From Austropuccinia psidii (taxonomy: Eukaryota; Basidiomycota; Pucciniomycetes; Pucciniales; Sphaerophragmiaceae): a DNA stretch of 64,000 bases. The translations under genes were made by a program, and so were the position numbers. Positions 1 through 12,646 of this stretch are shown here, piece after piece (within the stretch, counting starts at the first letter, position 1; every line of letters begins with the position of its first letter). The notes below the pieces were generated by a model, which was not told the origin of the DNA, ran no database searches, and saw only the letters and a list, made by a program, of their open reading frames with translations. Where the stretch lies: the NCBI GenBank assembly GCA_023105745.1, contig JALGQZ010000001.1, forward strand, positions 58,981,437-59,045,436, given 5' to 3'.

Positions 1-590
1 GATGAGTCTTGAGGAATCAATTCAATTCTTGAGGTGAAATCAACTTCAATCAACAATCAATCAATTCAATCAATAATCAACAATAAATCAAATTCAAATC
101 AAATATAAATAATATTGATTAAATCAACAATCAATCAATAGTCAATCAATAAATCAGTGTCTTCAATAGTAAATCAAGGTATTGAGGAGTCAATCAATCA
201 ATTCAAAATATCCAGAAATCAATTGAAATATCTTGATGAGTCAAAATCAATTCTTGAGGATCAATAAAATATCTTGAGAATTCAAAGTCGATCAATCCAA
301 TCCAAATGAAAAATCCTGAATTGCTGAATCAATAAACCCAATGAATAATCCAATAAATAATTCCTAAATAAGACCTGAATGAGAAAACAGAAGAATTTGA
401 TTTGATAAAAATAAAATGGTCAGCAATCATTAAGAAAGAAGAAAGAATCAATTTTCATATAAATGAAATGAATGAGCTGAAAATTGATGAGAGAGAAAAT
501 CATAAGATCATTAAAGAGTCAGAATTGATGAATGAGAGAAATGATTATAAAATAAATAAAAGAAAGAATCAATATGAGCTAATTAATTTA
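1..590. repeat. CAAT-type low-complexity DNA
   Basis: The first ~400 bases are built from loosely repeated TCAAT / CAATCAAT units with interspersed TTGAG, and the rest is A-rich. An 85-codon open frame at 402-659 is only Lys/Glu/Asn/Ile-rich translation of this simple sequence running into the adjoining LTR. No gene is seen. Confidence 0.6.
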
Positions 591-591
591 A

Positions 592-1316
592 TTTCACAGG
601 GGCTCTTCGAAGTGAAGAGGGCCTGGCACTCACTTATGGAGGGCTCAAAGATATGGTAAGAATGAATACACTTAAGATTGCAAGAGGTGAATTACCAAAA
701 TGAAGAATATGAGAAAGCAGCAACAAAAGAAATAAGAGTAAAGAATAGAAGAGCCAACCACAAACAAGTCCAAGTCCACTGTTTCAACCTGTCAGAATGA
801 AAAGAGAAGGGTTAATAAGGATATGGCCACCCAGCTCCTACTGTACAGGCAAAGAGAGAAATGCAAAGACTAACTTAATATTAAATAAATATAATACCCA
901 AAGTAAGGATAAGAATATTCATAAAATAATAAATAACTAAATCAATTAACTTGGGAAAAGTCCCCAGGGGGGAGAAAGAGGGGCTGGTATATGTGAGAAT
1001 CCCAGCCCTGATCCAGAGGAAGAATTTTCATGAGAGGATTGAATGATTGAATTGATTCTGGCCAATACAGGCCCTGTACAAGAGGTGTGGTGTATTTGAG
1101 TGATCATACAGTTTCATGCTGTGTATTGAAACTGTATTGGGTTAATCCAACCTGTACAGATGTTGACAGGCTGTATTGAAGTACCAAGCTGTATGCATGT
1201 TTCAGCAAGGAAGATTGCTGAAACTGAATGCTGATGCAGATAGTGGATCTGCTGATTTGAGGTGTTTGAGTGGGTGTATTGATGAATACCCTTACCCCTG
1301 GTGAGTGGTTGTTACA
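592..1316 (+). repeat. LTR-like repeat, family C, copy 1
   Basis: This segment is the reverse complement, end to end, of the insertion at 23749-24514. Shared landmarks are the CACAGGGGCTCTTCGAAG start, the tract around TCCCCAGGGGGGAGAAAGAGG, several CCTGTACAGG-type palindromes, and the GTGGTTGTTACA end. The first bases read TTTCACAGG instead of TGTCACAGG. The flanking pentamers (TTTAA and AGGAA) do not match, so no target-site duplication survives here. The plus strand is simply the direction that reads CACAGGGG first; the transcriptional sense is unknown. It carries no coding domain. Confidence 0.75.
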
Positions 1317-1560
1317 AGGAACAAAAAAGAGCTAAAAAGTATTAATTTTAAATAGCTTTATTTTCTCAATAGCATCTCCACTCTGCTGTATGCCATAAAA
1401 CTAAGTACATAATTTAATGGCCCTGATTAAATTCACAATTGATTATCTTTCCATGCCAAAGTAATTGGTTTAATTTTTTCATGCTGTCACAACCACAAAG
1501 AATGACCCTCCTCAATTGGTGTTGCGGCAATCCCTGCCTGAAACCAGGTTGGGGTCAATT
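1317..1560. other. Unassigned interval
   Basis: AT-rich sequence between LTR copy C1 and the GGCC-rich block. No open frame, RNA gene or repeat boundary could be recognised. Confidence 0.4.
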
Positions 1561-2300
1561 GGTCACACCATATCTTTTATGACCAATTGGCCCCCTATGA
1601 TGCTCTATGGCCTTTGGTCATAGCACCTTTCCCCTGGCCATATCCTGCCATCATTGGCCTCCCTGGCCAACTTCCACCTCACCAACCCCCAGGCCTTTAT
1701 GTTTGTTTTTGGGACTGGGGGGTCTTTTCAGTATTCAAGGGGTCTAAGGACCTTCTAGCAACCATCAGGCCCTTTGGCCCAACCCCTTATATTAGGGGGG
1801 TTTTGGGCTGAATGGCCTTTTTGGGCCTTTTAGGCCCCCTATGGCCTCTACAGCCCGTGGGCCCTTTAGGCCCCTTCTGGCCTAATCCAATGAGGCCAAA
1901 AGGGGGCAGACCACTAGTCCCCAAGGCCAAGTGGGCCCACCTGAGCCAGGTTTTGACCATGCACTCCATTCCACCAATTTTGGCCAAGAACTCAAAGGAC
2001 CCAATTTTTGACCTAGGACCACCTGTGGCCCATTTTCAGCCATGGCCTCTGGTAACCCCCAGAGGCCACCAGCTCAGCTAAAATCCACTCCTCCCCTCAG
2101 CTCAAGGGGAAGATTTCCCATTCCTCCATGCACCCCGTACTCAAGGATGCAGGAGTGGTGCATATATGGTATTATATACCATTATGCACCATTTTTGCTC
2201 AGAAATCCAATGGTGAAGTTTTCAAGACCCAATTCCATGATTCCAAATCAAGGTCCCAAAATCTATCACCAATTTTGAAGGAGGAATCTTCAGCTCATCA
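1560..2300. repeat. GGCC-rich repeat block
   Basis: Strikingly GC-rich for this window, with dozens of GGCC/GGCCC words and runs such as CTGGCCAACTTCC. Two open frames, at 1587-1811 and 1812-2081, translate to Pro/Trp/Gly/Leu-rich peptides (for example GPFWPNPMRPKG). From memory, near-identical peptides are predicted many times in Austropuccinia psidii, which marks this as a high-copy repeat rather than a gene. Related GC-rich blocks occur at about 5510-5690 and 40560-40830. The autonomous parent is unknown. Confidence 0.6.
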
Positions 2301-2399
2301 GTCTGGCAATCCATGGTGGCTATAAGAAGATCATTTCAGGACCCCAACCACCTGGCCCTGCAATTCTTCCAGGATTATTCCAAGGGCCATTCTCAGAGA

Positions 2400-3077
2400 T
2401 TATTCATCATTCAATCAGCTGTGAAGGCAGCAAGTACTTCAATACTCCTTGGAAAACTCAATTGGTCCATACAGGCAGCAATCAATCATACCTGTATTCC
2501 CTCTGCCCAATTGGGCCAATTCATATTACACTGTGGGAATTCAATCACACAATTTCAATTCTCATAATGGCCAGAGCTGTATTGACCCAATTGAGACAAT
2601 ACAGCCAGATGATTCACCTTCCAGGGACAGCCTCTCAGTTTTTCACATATACTGGCCACCTTTCATCACCTGGGGACTTTTTCCCCTGTTAATTAATATA
2701 TTGGATTTCTTTTTATCCTTATTTTATTTTACCTTATTAAAGTAAATACTGATAGTCTTAAGTCTGTCATTTGCACCTTTTCTTCTTTCCCTGTCAGTGG
2801 ATATTGGTGGTCATATCCTTTACTAATTCCATTGTTCTCTCTGGCAGGTTGAAACAGTGAATTGAGTACTCATTTGGTTGGCTCTTTGGCTTTTGGCTTC
2901 TTATTATCCTGTCCATTGGCTTCCTCTTCTTTTATCTTTGGCATACTTGTCTTTACCCTTTTATTCTTCTTTTAAGATATATATTCTTTTATTACTTTAT
3001 TCTTTTGGAGCCCTCCAAGTGAGTTCTTGATTCCTGAGTTCCAGGCCACTCTTGCTTCCATAAGAGCCCCTGTGACA
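2400..3077 (-). repeat. LTR-like repeat, family C, copy 2 (decayed)
   Basis: Diverged copy in the opposite orientation to the 592-1316 copy. It shares the CACCTGGGGACTTTTTCCCC tract, the GGCAGGTTGAAACAGTG motif, GGTTGGCTCTT, and the terminal GAGCCCCTGTGACA ending at 3077. The left boundary is approximate because similarity fades before about 2400. The right end abuts the Harbinger transposase relic, so the LTR probably inserted into it. No matching duplication of the adjoining CATGC was found on the left. Confidence 0.6.
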
Positions 3078-4170
3078 CATGCATATTTACCACATCTTCC
3101 CCAATTTCTTTATTGGACAGAATTTCTGCATGTGGTGGATCATCATTTTCATATAGATCAAACCATTTATTGCCAATTTGTGCTAAAATATTATGTAAAA
3201 TTGGGCAAGAAACAACCAAACTAACAAAGTATTCAATTTTATGATTATCCCCCATTTCATTTTGCATTTACCTTAGAGAAAGCCACTTCCCATTTAAAAT
3301 TCCAATTTCATGCTCAATTATGACCCTTGATTTTGATAGACAGTAATTGAAAGAACTGTTGTCATCATTCTGTTTCACAACTTCCTTATATGCCGAAACA
3401 AACCAAGGAGAGCTTGCATATGCTGAATTGGAAAGTAATTACTAATATTTTTCATAAAATTCTTGAGGTGTTTGTGTGATTTTCATATGTTGATATACAT
3501 TTGAGTCATGAAGTGACACAGTAAAACCAACATGTAGAGAAGTGAACTGTTTTTTTATATTGAAAACCGTTTGTATTTACATAGAATACCTTAATCTTAA
3601 ACAATCAGTAAATATTAATTAAGGAATAAAAATCCAACAGCTTACCTCTTTTTATGATTAAAATAGGCTTCACCATCATTGGGGGTACATTTTGATAATG
3701 GTATTAAACTCCAATCAATAAGCCCAACTCACCCAGGGAAGCCTTCCACCTGCATACTTTGAGACATCTCTCTGCATTTTTCTATTGTTGGCCACACAAT
3801 CACTTTCCACTTCAACTTCATTGATATCTGCATCACCCTTTTAGTGTACAACACAATAGCCCCATGGCTAATTCTGAATAGCATTCCAATCTTTACCAAA
3901 GAAGCCCCATTGCCATTTTATCCTAACCTTGATAGTGCCACAGCCAGTTGTATGTCAGGATTGCATTGTTTGTTTTGTGATGGGCTTTTAAAGGCTTTAT
4001 CATCTTGAATTTGTGCAACCAATTTTCCAAATTATTTATGTGTGGTCCCACATAGCTGGCAAAACCTTTCAGATGATAATGTTTGTAAATCATTAATCAT
4101 ATACATGTAATGTGATGGATATCTTCTATGTGGATTGATGTATCTTTGTGATTTTATCATAATTCATAAG
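3078..4170 (-). pseudogene. PIF/Harbinger (DDE_Tnp_4) transposase relic
   Basis: Read on the minus strand, this stretch matches the domain order of Harbinger transposases. From about 4170 down it gives an N-terminal helical region, a CREMSQSMQVEGFPG.VGLIDWS segment (the catalytic GxIDGT box with W for G), AYFNHKKR, then after a probable intron VGFTVSLHDSNVYQ (second Asp), SNSAYASSPWFV, RVIIEHEIGILNGKWLSLR (catalytic Glu) and VSCPILHN near the C-terminus. Several in-frame stops (near 3440, 3730, 3925 and 4030) and a frame change near 3265 kill it. The intron would run from the GTAAG at about 3645 to the AAACAG at about 3550. The family normally works with a MADF/Myb-like partner; none is visible. 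The segment LSNSAY has lost the usual Asp. The C-terminus is cut by the C-family LTR at 3077. Confidence 0.8.
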
Positions 4171-5935
4171 ATTATATCTTCCTGGATATCAGAATCACTA
4201 TCAGAGTTGAACACATCAATTAAATGTAGTGATTTTAAGGCCTGAAGTAAAGGTAGCCTTTGCAATGCCTTTGGAATGGTAAATGAAGAAAAGATCTATA
4301 TAAAATGCAATTTGAAATCAAATAATTTAATAAATGACCAGTATATTCAGATATTATACAAGAGAAGCGAAGATTCATTAAGTTTAGCATGCTCTTACTG
4401 GGTTGTGTGTTTTAAAAATGGCCCTTTAAGTGAAGCTAAAGGTGGGATTTGGTACCAAAAAACTTGGGTTTTTGTACCTCAAAATACCTCACCACTTGAT
4501 GTGTGGTATTTCAAAAATCCCAAAACGTTAATGCGGGATTTTGGAAAAAAAACTCTGGATTTTGAGGGTGGGATTTGGTAACTTTGACAACCCCTATTAT
4601 TTTTATATTATATTTTTTTTTTTTGCATTAAGCCTCATTTTTTTTTTCAAGATTTCTTTTTTACTTAACTATTAAAGAAAATAAATAAATGAATTATAAA
4701 TTTATTTTATTAAAGTCATTATTAATAAGAAGGAAAATTTAATTTTATTTTTAATAATCAGAACTTATAAAACAAAATTGAAGTGTTCTTTAATTATTGA
4801 AATAAATTTAGTAAATTTATATATCATCCATTACTAGATAAAAAAAATTGATGGAATTGATGAATAATTTGATTTTTTGGAAGTTTTTTCATTTTTAAAA
4901 AGCAATGGTTTAGTGGTTGATAAATTTAATTAAGAAAGATTCAAAGGGAAGTCTTAATGTTCAAGGTCGGAAATTAAATGTGAAATATCAGTTTGGATTA
5001 TATCTGTATTGGTTGGGTCATGGGTTAAGCTTCCAATTCTTATCACATTTGTTTAATGTGTTAAAATCAACCACATGGAGCATCTTTTCTGGAATTATGA
5101 ATGAGATAATTAATAAATCACATGATTTTATGATAAGGTGAGCTATTTTTGGCTATAGCTTTCTTTAATTTGGACTAAATAAAGCTCTATTACCCTTCAA
5201 CTCCCTGGATTTGATGATATTCAAGGATAATTTGCAATTGAAAGAGGCTTTGAAAAATGAAAAGGGATAAAAACTATTTTTGGAGTAATTCATGGGACAA
5301 ATATGTGTCAAAAGATATTTTAAAAAGTAATTTAAAATTTTTCAACCCTTATAGAAGGAATTTTATTAAGCTAAAGAAGATTTTTTGCTATCAAATTTTA
5401 CAGAAATTATTGAACCACAATATGTTTGGGAACTCAAGAGCTCATAAAACCTTCAAAAATACCTCCAATAGATTTGGGTACTCAAAATTTCCAACATCAT
5501 TTTCCATCCCTAACCCTCTGGGGACCTCCTATGGTCTCCAGGGTCCATAGAGGGGTTCAAATGGAGATTTGACCCCCAGGAACCAAAATTGTAAAATTTT
5601 CCCTGGGTCCAAGAATTCCATACAATAACTCCCAGGAGATTTCAGGCCAGGAACTCAGCTTTGGTCCATGGCCCCCAATCCCTAAATATGATCATAATAT
5701 CAAAATTGATCATTTTCTCCCATTATTCCACTTCTGGTAATTCAATTATTCCTAATATTATCATAAAACAATTATGAATCATTTTTAAAGGGATTTAATT
5801 TATAGAACTCACACTTCCTTAAGATTTAATATGGAAATTTTCTTCAAGGCTTAGCTCTTCAAGGAAAGAGAGGTCAAGAGGACAAGTGCAGGAAGAATTT
5901 TTATAAATCCAGAACAGACTAATCCTTCCACCCTC

Positions 5936-5959
5936 CAGTATTCCCTCAAGGGAATACTG
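5936..5959. repeat. Perfect short hairpin
   Basis: CAGTATTCCC, a TCAA loop and GGGAATACTG form a perfect 10-bp inverted repeat. Its role is unknown; it could be part of a degraded repeat end. Confidence 0.5.
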
Positions 5960-6429
5960 CTCATGTATCTTGAAGGCTGGTTAAAGACTAGTTGTCAAGG
6001 TTCCAAAGTTCAATAAACCCAGGACAGCCCAATTCAGTTAATGAAGTCTGTAGTGAAATAAACCTTTATGAAACCAACCTTTTTGGTCAATTCAACTCAA
6101 TATTTTGGGTAATTTAATACACATGATTTAGCTCTAAATGTGGAAAAGTGTATTTCCTCAAGAAAACAATAAATTTGTTCAAAAACCCTAATTCTGGGTT
6201 GTAGATCTTTAAGGATTAACATTCCAAATTTTCATATACATTAAACATTATTTAAACCACTTGGAATTTTTTTCATTCAATTAATCTATTTTATTCATTC
6301 TTATCTTTTATTTTATTCAATATTTTTATATCAAATTATAATATTATTAAGTTGATAATTTAAAGTTTTTTATTCAATTTTAATTTTATATTCTTTTTAA
6401 TATATTTATCCATTGATTTATTCCTTCTT

Positions 6430-6611
6430 AAAAGGTTGAAACAGTGATATAAGAATTTGATGGTTTTTCTCTTTCATTACTAATTTTCATTGAGTTATTG
6501 TTCAATAAATATATCATATATATTCATTTATTTAATTATTTGAGGTAAATTAAAGGTAGATCTATTTAATGAGCTCCAGAGAAATCTTGTATTCCAAGAG
6601 CCCTTATTACA
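6430..6611 (-). repeat. Family C LTR fragment
   Basis: Contains AGGTTGAAACAGTG followed by a T-rich tract and then GAGCTCC...GAGCCCTTATTACA, matching the terminal ~180 bp of the C copy at 23749-24514 in the same orientation. It is strongly diverged and its left limit is uncertain. Confidence 0.45.
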
Positions 6612-7535
6612 AAAATCCCAATACAGCCACCTTTCAAAAATTCTTGAAATTAATATGTTAATTGAAATATTTGGAACTCAATTTTAGTTAAATTTATCCT
6701 CAGTAATGATTTCAATTTACTTAATGTAGATTTTTTCTTTGACTAACTTAGAAATTGGGTGAATATTATGTATTTTATCATTTTGATCTCTAGTTGATTA
6801 ATGAGATTTTTTAATGATACTCAAGTGTTTTCAAAGTCATTAATTGGACTGGACTTAGTTAATTCAGTAGATATTTCTCCTTATCACATGTAACTTATTA
6901 GGGATTTAAGGTATAAAGTAATTCTTGTAGTTTTAAATTAAATATTTTAAAACAAATTATTATTAATAAAAAGAAAAATAGTAATTTAATTCATTAATTA
7001 AAAATGTATATCTTATATTTGATTAATTGATGGAATTTTTTAACAATTATATATTTAATCATAATCAGAATTGTACTTGAAAGGGAAATCAGACACCTAA
7101 GAATCTATTCTTGCTTTATGATAACACTTCATTATTGAAGCTAAAAGGATTCTAAAAATTTGTAAGATGTTTTTATGACTTTAAATAATAATTTTTCAAG
7201 TTACTAAAAATATATAGTCTTTTTATTAAAAGAATCAGACTTTTAATCAATTGAATTTTGATTTTATTTGAATTTTACACTTGTTTTTCAAACTTTATTT
7301 TCTTCATATTTATCATTAAAAAAAATAAAAATAAAAAATTTTCAAATGAAAAAAAATCTGAAGAAGATTGTCTTTTTATTCATGATTTTATGGTTTTATT
7401 CATTGGTAATTTTGTGAGTACTTGCATGATAAAAATTAATGTGAATTAAATTATCAAGATTTTGTATTTTTGTGTGAGATAATAAACTTGTTTCATTTAT
7501 TAATTCATTTTTGACTGGGTAATTAGGATAATCAG

Positions 7536-9423
7536 TGTTAGCCTTTTAGATATGACCACATATCTAATAGGTCACAAGAAAACTTTATAATAATTATCTT
7601 AAAATAAGTGAAAAATGCCATAAGTAGGAACAAATTCTTGATTAGCTTAGAATCTAATGGGTAAGATCATGAAATAAGCTATACTATTGGATTCCTCATT
7701 ATAAAATACACAGAAATCATTGTTACGGCATATCTGTGAAGTCAATAATTAATGAATAATAAGTAAAAATGCCATAAAAAAGACATAAGTTATTATTTAT
7801 GTCAGAAACCAATGTAACAACATGTGAAATAAATCTCAAAATTTGATTCCCCATCAAATGATACACATATAAAACTTCTATTTCATATTATTAAAGTCAA
7901 TATTTCAGGAAATAACCTGAATATATGCACCTTTATTGTCAGTGAATATATTGATGGTTTTTAGCGCATATATCTTAAAATACAAATGATAGAGAGTTAA
8001 ACCAAAAATAAAATTACCACATAATTACTTTAGGAATACATATAAAAGCTTTATTTGACAAGCTACAAACAAGGTTATGACTTGTAAGGGTTTATTGAAT
8101 AAAATTGCTATAGCTGTTGACCACTTTGTTGTGAAAGTAGTCCAAGCTTAAAACAAAGTAGATATTCAGGCTCTAACAGCTCATATGCTAAGAATGATGT
8201 ATTATTTTTTCATTATATTCAAGGTAAAGCCCCTTCAAATCATGGTTTGAAGTTTAAAATAGTGAATCTCAATAGAAAAGATGAGCTATAAGAAAGAACA
8301 TCAAAAATAGAGTTTTTATGATGCAATGCAATTCTCTTGAAAGATTAATTATGAGATCTTAAGATATCAGAATACACTCTCTAATTGTATTTGGAATGTA
8401 TAACTCAAAAGTGATTAATTATCAAAGTTTAAGCTTAAAATTGATAATTTATGATCACTCACTGTGATCTTATTTTAAGTTTAAAAGTTATATGAGCAAT
8501 AAAACTGGTTAATACTATCATATTATGATTATAAATATTAAAATACACCAAGTTGAGGATTCTTCCAAGTCTCTGATGTCATCAAACTTAGAGTTATAGT
8601 GATAACTCTAAATAATGGTGTAATAATGAGATAAGATGGTTTAATTATGATATAATCATCACTAAGCCTTAAATTACTGATCAATTCCAGTGGATACCAT
8701 CAGCAATCGTCTACCAGAAGCCTGTTGGACTCTAGGAGGGAGGATTTTACTATAAATAGAGCTCTTTTTACTCTATTTCCCCCCAGATGCATAAAAAAAT
8801 TAAAACATTAAAATAAAAAGGTAATTTCTTTATTCTTTATATATAAATTCATTATATTATTAAATACCAAAGATAGTCTTCATAGTAATTACCAAGATTG
8901 ATGTTATTACATAAATGTTTTAATTGTTTTTGTCCAAATTTTCTCTAAAACTCTAAATCCACATAAAACCAAGAATATTTGTAATTTATTTTATTTTTAT
9001 TTGTAGATACAATATAAATAAGCTGTACTTACTTTATTTGGCGTAAATTAATACAAAATTATTATATTAAGTGTCAAAAGTAAGTTATTTTCATTTATTA
9101 TAGTAGTTTTTCTCTATTATTATCCTTAATAGTTCTTTTATTAATATATAAAATTAATATTAGTAGTATTATTTTGATAAATTGTTTTTTATTATTAAAT
9201 GAAAATTTCTTACACAATTATTATTTGTTGGTAACAATAATAAATTGCCATAAATATATTATTAAATTTACTTAATAATATAATTATTTTACCCCATTAT
9301 TATAATAATTATTTATAATTATAAGTATTATTATCTCATTCTGAAAACTTTATAAGAAAATTCATAATACAATAAGGAAAATATTTGTAATATATTCTTA
9401 TTGTTTCATATTCAAACCTTACA
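7536..9423 (+). mobile_element. Solo LTR of Ty3/Gypsy lineage A, TSD ATCAG
   Basis: Begins TGTTAGCCTTTTAGATATG and ends TTCAAACCTTACA. This is the reverse complement of the LTR layout of the full element at 29064-39702, so its sense is rightward. It is bounded on both sides by the perfect pentamer ATCAG (7531-7535 and 9424-9428), the 5-bp duplication expected of a Ty3-type integrase. Internal landmarks shared with the complete element are the TCTAGGAGGGAGG...TATAAATAGAGCTC promoter region and the very AT-rich 3' third. There is no internal coding sequence, so it is a product of LTR-LTR recombination. Confidence 0.92.
8751..8758 (+). promoter_or_regulatory. LTR TATA box
   Basis: TATAAATA followed by GAGCTC, at the same place in the LTR as in both LTRs of the complete element (29839-29846 and 38445-38452, minus). 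Its conservation between copies supports it as the core promoter of this LTR family. Confidence 0.6.
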
Positions 9424-9428
9424 ATCAG

Positions 9429-11436
9429 TATTTTCGAGTATTTTAGATATTGTAAGGTCCAATTACACCTTTTTTCAACTTGGAACATGAACCTATATAC
9501 ATAATTGAATAACACAAATGCATCCTGAATAAAATTATTTTTCTAAGATTTCAAAGCCTCAGCTTGATTCACTTATGACACCAGAATCAATTATCATTTC
9601 CAAAAATGACTCAAACTTAATTTCATTGGCTTTACATATTATATCACTTTCAAAGGTTGGACAATATTCAGTAGATTTGAGTTATTTTTGAGCTCATTCA
9701 TTTATCATAGCAAACGTTTTGGTTGATTGAAAGAGAAGTCAAACAGCTCTATTGAGAAATTAGATAATGTTGTCTGAGATGGAAGTATTATATTAGAGAT
9801 TATGGAGAAGCAGAAAAATTGCATGTTTTCTAAATTTAAAGATATAAGCTTATTAGATTGTTGCGTAGTTCTTTCTTTTGGAATTAGTTCTTGAAAACAA
9901 AATTGTAGGTGGGATATATCTTTGATCCTATGAAGGTTTAAAGACAGAAATGAATTTAAGGGTTTGATTTTAATTCTGAATTAAAAGAAAAATTAAGTTA
10001 ATCAACACCTAAAAAGTGAAAAATAGTGGACTTGTTATTTATTAAGAGGAATAAACTGAAGAAGCTAATAAACAAAGAAGTTATAGCTTATAAAAGATAA
10101 AGGGGCTTTTAGTAAGACATAAATGAATATTGGGGAATGATTTAATTTAATATAAATTCTTGTAGAAGATTTTTTTAAGAGATTGAAGTTGGGAATAATG
10201 TGAAAGTAGAGTGAGCATGGATGATATTATTATAAAGAACTTCAAGTAGTAAAGCCCAGATGACTGGGACCGATTAAAAGATTATGTTGATAAGATAAGC
10301 ATATTGAAATTTATAGTGATTAATGAAGCTTATTTGAAGCTATTTTGCTTATTATTTGATTTAATGAAGCAATTATGTTGAGTATGATTATCAAAGTAAT
10401 GGTAAATTGCTCTCAACCAGACAATATGATTCTTACTTCAAAGTGAAGAAGGAAATTTAGAAAGTCCATTTTCAAATTTAATTGAAAGCGCAAAGAAATA
10501 GAATAGAGATACTTTGAGACATTACAAATGTTTATATCAGAGATATTGCTAGTGTCTATTCATATCCTCAAGATAGATAACCATAGTCATCAGGATCAAA
10601 TTTATGTTACATATTTCCCTACTTTTTAATTGCTAATCTCATTACCTAAATTCTTACTAGCTTTCTCCTTTAATTTTCCTTTGCTTCATTCTGCATAGAA
10701 TTCTATTAATATTTCTCTTGAACTCTCTGCATTAAAATTACCAGGGGAATAATAATGGATTGCATAATTTGATATAGATTACCCAAACATTCCTCATTGC
10801 AACAGATTTTTCTTCTTAAGAAGCCCATAAATGCTAGAGTTTTACTTGGTAAGCTAAAGGGTGGATGCCTCTTTGAGCTGGTATATTCACTTGCTATGGG
10901 GATTAACACATTGGAGAGATTGGGGGTCTTTCCAATTAATTATTTATTTGACCCATCATAGGAAAATGTATTCTCCAGTACAACATCTGAATAATCCTCA
11001 ACCATATGAGCTTGATCAATACCCCCCAAGAATTCCATCACTAAAATTAGAGGACCAACTATTACCACTCATTGGCCCAGCTCCAAAATATTGCTCATTT
11101 TTACTTCCACTTCTTTTTCTTTCATAATTTTAATTCTCATCGGTTTCTTCTGCTCTAATAAATTATCCCAAGCCAACCAAATATTTTGAATCCTTTCCAA
11201 AAGATTAATTTTAACCCTAATTATCAGATTTTATCCCTCTAAGTAATTCAAAAATACTAAATACAAAGAATCTATATTAGAAGCTAAGTATAAATTATTA
11301 CACTCAGAAGTGCAGACCTCAACCATAATATGGTATTGTTTTGACTTTTCATGAAAATCCTCCCCCCTGTATAGTTTCATGAATATTTAATTGTCTGAAT
11401 TAGAGTGAAAATTACTGAGAACCAAAGAATAATTAG
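9429..11436. other. AT-rich interval, nothing recognised
   Basis: About 2 kb with no open frame carrying a recognisable domain. The open frame at 10861-11127 (Pro/Leu-rich C-terminal half) is short, shows no family motif and is not supported as a gene. Confidence 0.45.
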
Positions 11437-12035
11437 ATAACTTCTATGGTATGGATATAAAATTTGATTGAGAATCAAGTACTTTTCCTGTCCTCAAGAA
11501 TCTTTTTAAGGTAAAACTAAGCATAAATAGTATTCTTAGCAGTTTCAAGATAAAAAAACATCAAATCTCATTGTTTGAGCTTTGTTAGTATAAAGAAATG
11601 ATGCTATGAAGATTGATTGATTTAATAACAATAAATATTTATCTAAAGATAATAAATAAGACAAATTCCTTCAAGAAAAATTTCAATTCATATTGGTTGT
11701 GAGAGAACTGCAGGCAATTAATATGACAGAAGAGTCTCTGAAAAATATATCAAAGGGGAAACACACCCAAAAGTGACCAGAGTGAATTTGGAAATAAAAT
11801 GAAAAAGTAAACAGTTATGAAAGATGCTTTAATTCACTTTTGTGGTGGCTCAAGGGTAAAAATGATTATAAGAGTTACAAAAAATTATCATAATGATTTT
11901 TTAAATGGTTAAAAGGCTTGATTTGATTTGAAATTGGTGGTTTGAATATTTTATTCATTGGTTTGAAAGTTTTTAAACTAATTATAAAAGGAAAAAATTC
12001 TAACATGAAGAGAAAAGTGGGGAAAAGAAGACATT

Positions 12036-12043
12036 CTTTTATA
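12036..12043 (-). promoter_or_regulatory. Family D LTR TATA box
   Basis: CTTTTATA on the plus strand (TATAAAAG in the LTR sense), at the position equivalent to 24825-24832 in the other family D copy, with the same GGCTATAAAAGAATGTC context. Confidence 0.5.
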
Positions 12044-12646
12044 GCCACAAACTCCATTACTCCAAAAGGAAAATTTACTCCAATCAGCTGTGAGAAACAC
12101 ACTGAAAAAAAAGCCAATTATGGAATCATTGAGCCATATTTGGACTAAAAATGCGCTGTTTTTAGCCATTCTATTCCCCTAAACCATTGATTTCTATAGT
12201 AATACCTTGTTTATAGTGTTCAAAAAATGTCAGAATGCATTTAAGAAACCTTGAAATAAGTTGAAGCTGTTTTATTGAGTTTCATTTAGCTTAAGGGTAG
12301 CTTTACCCTTTTGTCAACAGTTAAAACTGCTTTGATTGGTATCAAAATCTCTTCATCAATTGAGTAACAGACCCTGTGACACAATTCCAGGCCAAAAGTG
12401 ATGACACTTTGCAAAAAGTTTGAAGTTCCCCACCTGTCATAAAGGAATTTGGGGGAGTCCGGCAACCTGAGAGCCAATATTCCTTTCTCCCAAAAATGAA
12501 TCTTTCCAATTTAGTTTTTATTTAATGCCTCATCATGTGCTATAATTCAAATTTACACAGGTAATTCAATTGAAGACTTACAGTGCACAACTGTAATTAT
12601 CACTTCTAAATATGTATATTTAAGTTCACTTATGTGATAAATGTGC

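Larger units (their letters stand above)
4171..7535. other. AT-rich intergenic stretch with minor repeats
   Basis: No credible gene is seen. A direct repeat of GGTGGGATTTGGTA occurs at about 4441 and 4568, close to the outer end of the Harbinger relic. A GC-richer block lies at 5510-5690. A perfect hairpin lies at 5936-5959. About 6430-6611 is a decayed C-family fragment in minus orientation, with AGGTTGAAACAGTG at its start and GAGCCCTTATTACA at its end. Short open frames here (such as 4276-4581 and 5257-5550) lack any recognisable domain. Confidence 0.5.

Noticed and set aside
402..659. 85-codon open frame
   Set aside because: Translation of CAAT/GAAA low-complexity sequence running into the family C LTR.
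1787..2081. Overlapping open frames on both strands as genes
   Set aside because: They owe their openness to GGCC-rich composition, and this region resembles a high-copy repeat.
592..3077. The two family C copies as LTRs of one element
   Set aside because: They are in opposite orientation and lack a shared duplication, so they cannot be the two LTRs of a single insertion.
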